Source: Bosea sp. AS-1
Lineage (GTDB): Bacteria > Pseudomonadota > Alphaproteobacteria > Rhizobiales > Beijerinckiaceae
DNA length: 64,000 nucleotides
Reading direction: 5' to 3'
Assembly (NCBI RefSeq): GCF_002220095.1
Contig: NZ_CP022372.1
Coordinates: 654,501-718,500 of the forward strand
This document shows, piece by piece, positions 61,446 through 64,000 of this stretch. The notes beneath the pieces are model-generated. The model searched no databases. It was not told where the DNA came from and saw only the letters and a program-made list of their open reading frames with translations. The translations under genes and the position numbers were made by a program. Every line of letters begins with the position of its first letter. Positions within the stretch are counted from its first letter, which is position 1.

Positions 61446-62803
61446 CCGCGAACCTTTTCGCCTTGCGATTTCGTCCACCACGGTGTCGGGTCGACCGAGG
61501 TGCCGTCTTTCCTGAATTCTATATACAGAACCGGCTGCCCGGTTCCCACTCCTACTGTCGTCGCGGCAGCTTCCGATGTTTCGCCCATCACCGCAACCGG
61601 CTCGCCGGCAAGGACGAACTGGTTGAGGGCGACATCGATCCGCTGCATTCCGGCCAGCAACATGTAGTATCCGCCGCCGGCATTCAGGATCAAGAGTTGC
61701 CCGAAGGAGCGGAACGGACCCGCATACACCACCCAACCGTCAGAAGGCGCCGAAACTAGGGCGCCAGGGCGGGTTTCCAGTGAAATTCCGCGGGTGGTGC
61801 CGCCGGCGCCGTCAGGATCGCCGAAACCACGCAATCGTGAACCGGCGACAGGCAGCGAGAGCAGCCCCTTGGCGTCGGCGAAGGCGATCTTGGGAGCGAG
61901 CCGCGCCGGGTCCTTGAAGGCCAGCGCCGTCATGCGATCGCGCTGCTCGCGCGTCTCCTGCTCGATCGCCTTGCGGGCGGCATCCGCCGCCTTGTTGGCG
62001 ACCGAGATCTCCTTCTCGATCTTTTCGACGAAGTCGCGCATCGAGCGGGCCTGGCCGGCAAGCTGGTCGCCGAGCGTCTTCTGCGCCTCGACGTCCTTGG
62101 CGGCGGCGGCTTCGCGCTCCCGCCTTGCCTCGACCAGCGAGGCGAGGCGCTGGCGCTCGGCCGCGAGCTGCTCCATCTCGGCGCCGATATTGGTCTGTTC
62201 GGTCGCGATCCCGTTCCGCAGCCGGACCAGCTCGGCAAGGTCGGTGCCGAGAATCTCGACCTCCTGCCGCAGATCCGGCACGACCGCGCCGAGCAGCATC
62301 GAGGCACGGATGGCTTCGAGAATATCCTCCGGCCTGACCAGTACGGCGGGCGGCGGGCGCCGGCCGATGCGCTGCAGCGCCGCCAGCACTTCCGCGATCA
62401 GGCCGCGCCGGCTGTCGAGCGAACGACGGATCGCCGCTTCGCTCGATTGCAGCAGCGAGAGGCGTTTTTCGAGGTCGCCGAGCTTCTGCTCGCCGGCCTG
62501 GGTGCGGGCGGTCGTCTCCAGCAGCGCCTTGTTGAGGGCCGCACGGTCGGCGCGGATCGCGGCGATCTCGCCCTCGAGTTTCTCACGCACATCCTTGTTG
62601 CCGGCCAGCCGCTGCTCGATCGCCTTCAGCTCGGCCTCGCGCGCCTGCTTCTCGACCAGCTTCTGCATCGCCTCCCGCTGGAGGGCCTCGGGATCCGGCG
62701 GATTCGTCTGGGCGAGCGAAGGCTGCACCGTGCCGAGAAGCAAGGCGGCAGCGAGGCCCAGACCAGAGAGCGCGGTGCGAATCATCGGCAGAGCGCGATT
62801 CAT
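61442..62803 (-). CDS. EnvC-like murein hydrolase activator (degenerate LytM/M23)
   Basis: A 453-residue exported protein: a signal peptide ending QPSLAQT, long coiled coils from about 40 to 280, and a C-terminal LytM fold (about 330-445). The zinc ligands of active M23 enzymes (HxxxD and HxH) are missing; those places read [12 protein letters not shown] and [11 protein letters not shown]. This is the EnvC pattern, where the domain activates an amidase instead of cutting peptidoglycan. It overlaps rlmH by four bases upstream and ctpA downstream. Confidence 0.9.
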   Translation of the reverse strand: MNRALPMIRTALSGLGLAAALLLGTVQPSLAQTNPPDPEALQREAMQKLVEKQAREAELKAIEQRLAGNKDVREKLEGEIAAIRADRAALNKALLETTARTQAGEQKLGDLEKRLSLLQSSEAAIRRSLDSRRGLIAEVLAALQRIGRRPPPAVLVRPEDILEAIRASMLLGAVVPDLRQEVEILGTDLAELVRLRNGIATEQTNIGAEMEQLAAERQRLASLVEARREREAAAAKDVEAQKTLGDQLAGQARSMRDFVEKIEKEISVANKAADAARKAIEQETREQRDRMTALAFKDPARLAPKIAFADAKGLLSLPVAGSRLRGFGDPDGAGGTTRGISLETRPGALVSAPSDGWVVYAGPFRSFGQLLILNAGGGYYMLLAGMQRIDVALNQFVLAGEPVAVMGETSEAAATTVGVGTGQPVLYIEFRKDGTSVDPTPWWTKSQGEKVRG

Positions 62804-63279
62804 ACCCGATGATAGGGGTGGCCGGCGACGATCGTCATCGCCCGGTAGATCTGCTCCAGCACGAGCGCGCGCACAATCTGGTGCGGCAATGTCAGCGCAC
62901 CGAAAGCGAGCGTGATATCGGCACGATCGCGCACCGCTTCGCTCAGGCCATCCGCCCCACCGATCAAGAAATTCGCATGGGCGGTGCCGGCGTCACGCGC
63001 TGCGGCGAGGCGTTGGGCGAAGGCCTCGCTGCCGAGATTCCTGCCGCGCTCGTCGAGCGCGACGATCAGCCCGGGTTGGACCTTGCCGAGGATCGCTTCG
63101 GCCTCGTCACGCTTGCGCTCCTCAGGGCGACGGCCCCGGCTCTCCGGCAATTCGGCGATCTCGGGGCCGCTGAAGCCGATCGCGCGGCCGAGCGCGAGGG
63201 CGCGCTCGCGATAGCGCTCGCAGAGCTCGCGTTCCGGCCCGTCCTTGAGCCGGCCGACAGCGATGACCGCGAGCCGCAC
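62800..63279 (-). CDS. rlmH: 23S rRNA (pseudouridine1915-N3)-methyltransferase
   Basis: A 159-residue SPOUT-class methyltransferase, the usual length. It begins with GTG ([20 protein letters not shown]) and has the SAM-binding knot segments [39 protein letters not shown] and the C-terminal VAGHPYHRV. It methylates pseudouridine 1915 in helix 69 of 70S ribosomes. The start lies six bases after the rsfS stop. Confidence 0.96.
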   Translation of the reverse strand: MRLAVIAVGRLKDGPERELCERYRERALALGRAIGFSGPEIAELPESRGRRPEERKRDEAEAILGKVQPGLIVALDERGRNLGSEAFAQRLAAARDAGTAHANFLIGGADGLSEAVRDRADITLAFGALTLPHQIVRALVLEQIYRAMTIVAGHPYHRV

Positions 63280-63285
63280 GCCTCG

Positions 63286-63696
63286 TCAGCCGACGAGGCG
63301 CTCGTTCGGCCGGTCGGCGCCCCACATCTTCTCGAGATTGTAGAAGTCGCGCACTTCCGGCCGGAAGATATGGACGATGATGTCGCCCGTATCGATCAGC
63401 ACCCAGTCGCAAGCCGGCATCCCCTCGACCTTTGGCGTGGGCTGCCCGGCGTCCTTCAGGGCTTCGATCAGGGTTTCGGCAATCGAGGCGACGTGGCGGT
63501 TGACGCGACCCGAGGCGATGATCATCGCATCGGCCAGCGAGGTCTTGCCCACGAGGTCGATCACCGTGACATCCTCGGCCTTCATGTCGTCCAGGACACG
63601 CAGCGCGAGGGCGATGCTATCGGCAGAGGGATTGTCCGCGATAGCAGCCTGGGGAAGCGGCTTCGGCTCGGCTTCACCAAGGATTTGACGGTTCAG
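63286..63696 (-). CDS. rsfS: Ribosomal silencing factor RsfS
   Basis: The conserved core MKAEDVTVIDLVGKTSLADA, SGRVNRHVASIAETLIEAL and DTGDIIVHIFRPEVRDFYNL identifies RsfS, which blocks subunit joining by binding L14 under nutrient stress. The first standard start codon, ATG at 63585, lies inside the conserved LDDMKAED motif, with no ribosome site. The frame stays open and looks family-like upstream (SADSIALALRVLDD) to a stop near 63740, without ATG, GTG or TTG. A GAGAGG site eight bases before a CTG at 63696 makes that CTG the best start, giving 136 residues. The conservative alternative is 63286-63585. Confidence 0.78.
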   Translation of the reverse strand: MNRQILGEAEPKPLPQAAIADNPSADSIALALRVLDDMKAEDVTVIDLVGKTSLADAMIIASGRVNRHVASIAETLIEALKDAGQPTPKVEGMPACDWVLIDTGDIIVHIFRPEVRDFYNLEKMWGADRPNERLVG

Positions 63697-63765
63697 TGAC
63701 GTATCCTCTCGATGCGACGCGCTTTCAGCGCGACGCAGTTAAAATAAGCCGGAAAGGCCCGGAAT

Positions 63766-64000
63766 TCAATCGCGCCCAGCCTGCTCGCGCAGCATTGTCG
63801 AGGATAAGGCCGAGCGCCGGCCATGCAGGAAAACCCAGGCGGGCGGCTCGGTCCGGGCGAGCGTCGCGGCCTGGCTTTCGGGAATACGCCAGCGCGAAAG
63901 CCAGTTGGCGGCGGGGGAGGCCATGGCGCTGTGGGTCGAGCCCGGCCGGTCGATGATCGCGATCGGCATCATCCGGGCGATGGCGCGCCATTCGTTCCAG
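63766..64000 (-). CDS. nadD: Nicotinate-nucleotide adenylyltransferase, C-terminal part
   Basis: The end of a gene cut by the window edge. The frame reads WNEWRAIARMMPIAIIDRPG at the border, continues with a segment containing LARTEPPAWVFLHG and ends SALSSTMLREQAGRD. The IDRPG and LSST..R motifs are those of NadD. It makes nicotinate adenine dinucleotide for NAD synthesis. About 77 residues are visible; the N-terminal nucleotide site lies outside. The order nadD-rsfS-rlmH is conserved. Confidence 0.82.
   Translation of the reverse strand, partial: WNEWRAIARMMPIAIIDRPGSTHSAMASPAANWLSRWRIPESQAATLARTEPPAWVFLHGRRSALSSTMLREQAGRD

Overview
The window is a stretch of GC-rich chromosome, densely coded on both strands, from an alphaproteobacterium. 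The marker set points to Hyphomicrobiales, and a Bosea-like genus is my best guess: a GapR/DUF2312 nucleoid protein, CarD, a DUF1036 protein, an SUV3-type RNA helicase followed by an S4 protein, FdxA and CarD, a zinc-free 41-residue L36, and many ABC uptake systems. No rRNA, phage, transposase or CRISPR array was seen. Two tRNA-Arg genes (ACG and CCT) are present.

Catabolic half (1-22.0 kb). The window opens inside a hydroxyquinol 1,2-dioxygenase gene coupled to a maleylacetate reductase gene. Next comes a seven-gene minus-strand unit (10607 down to 1941): an M20 hydrolase, a peptide/opine-type ABC importer, a second M20-like protein and an M24-like protein. A GntR/UTRA regulator diverges from it. 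A ten-gene minus-strand unit follows (20974 down to 11616). It encodes a three-part flavin/iron-sulfur dehydrogenase of the HcnABC/LhpBEF kind, an aldehyde dehydrogenase, a DapA-family lyase, an amino-acid ABC importer, a saccharopine-dehydrogenase-like protein and an Asp/Glu-racemase-like protein. A LysR gene diverges from it. The enzyme set fits oxidation of a D-imino or D-amino acid such as D-4-hydroxyproline to 2-oxoglutarate.

Envelope caspase cluster (22.2-28.5 kb). Five proteins with export signals are encoded divergently around one 150-bp intergenic region. On the minus strand are a triple-DUF4399 protein, a single-DUF4399 protein and a caspase-fold/SUMF1 fusion whose catalytic cysteines are gone. 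On the plus strand are an intact caspase-like protease with a coiled-coil tail and an OmpA-domain protein. This is the best candidate for an undescribed system here.

Housekeeping half (28.6-64 kb). This holds tRNA-Arg(ACG), hisE, rpmJ, pyk, a glycerate kinase, gapR, azoR with a LysR, and a glutathione transferase. Cell-wall genes follow: a DUF882/M15-like protein, an L,D-transpeptidase, and later CtpA, an EnvC-like protein and a YibQ-like deacetylase. Other genes are an NtrC-type sigma-54 activator, oligoendopeptidase F, a beta-barrel outer-membrane protein, a KpsF-type isomerase, an orphan MerR regulator, the SUV3-type helicase, fdxA, carD, an M48 lipoprotein protease, tRNA-Arg(CCT), two tenA paralogues and rppH. 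The end is the conserved nadD-rsfS-rlmH-envC-ctpA block, with nadD cut by the window edge.
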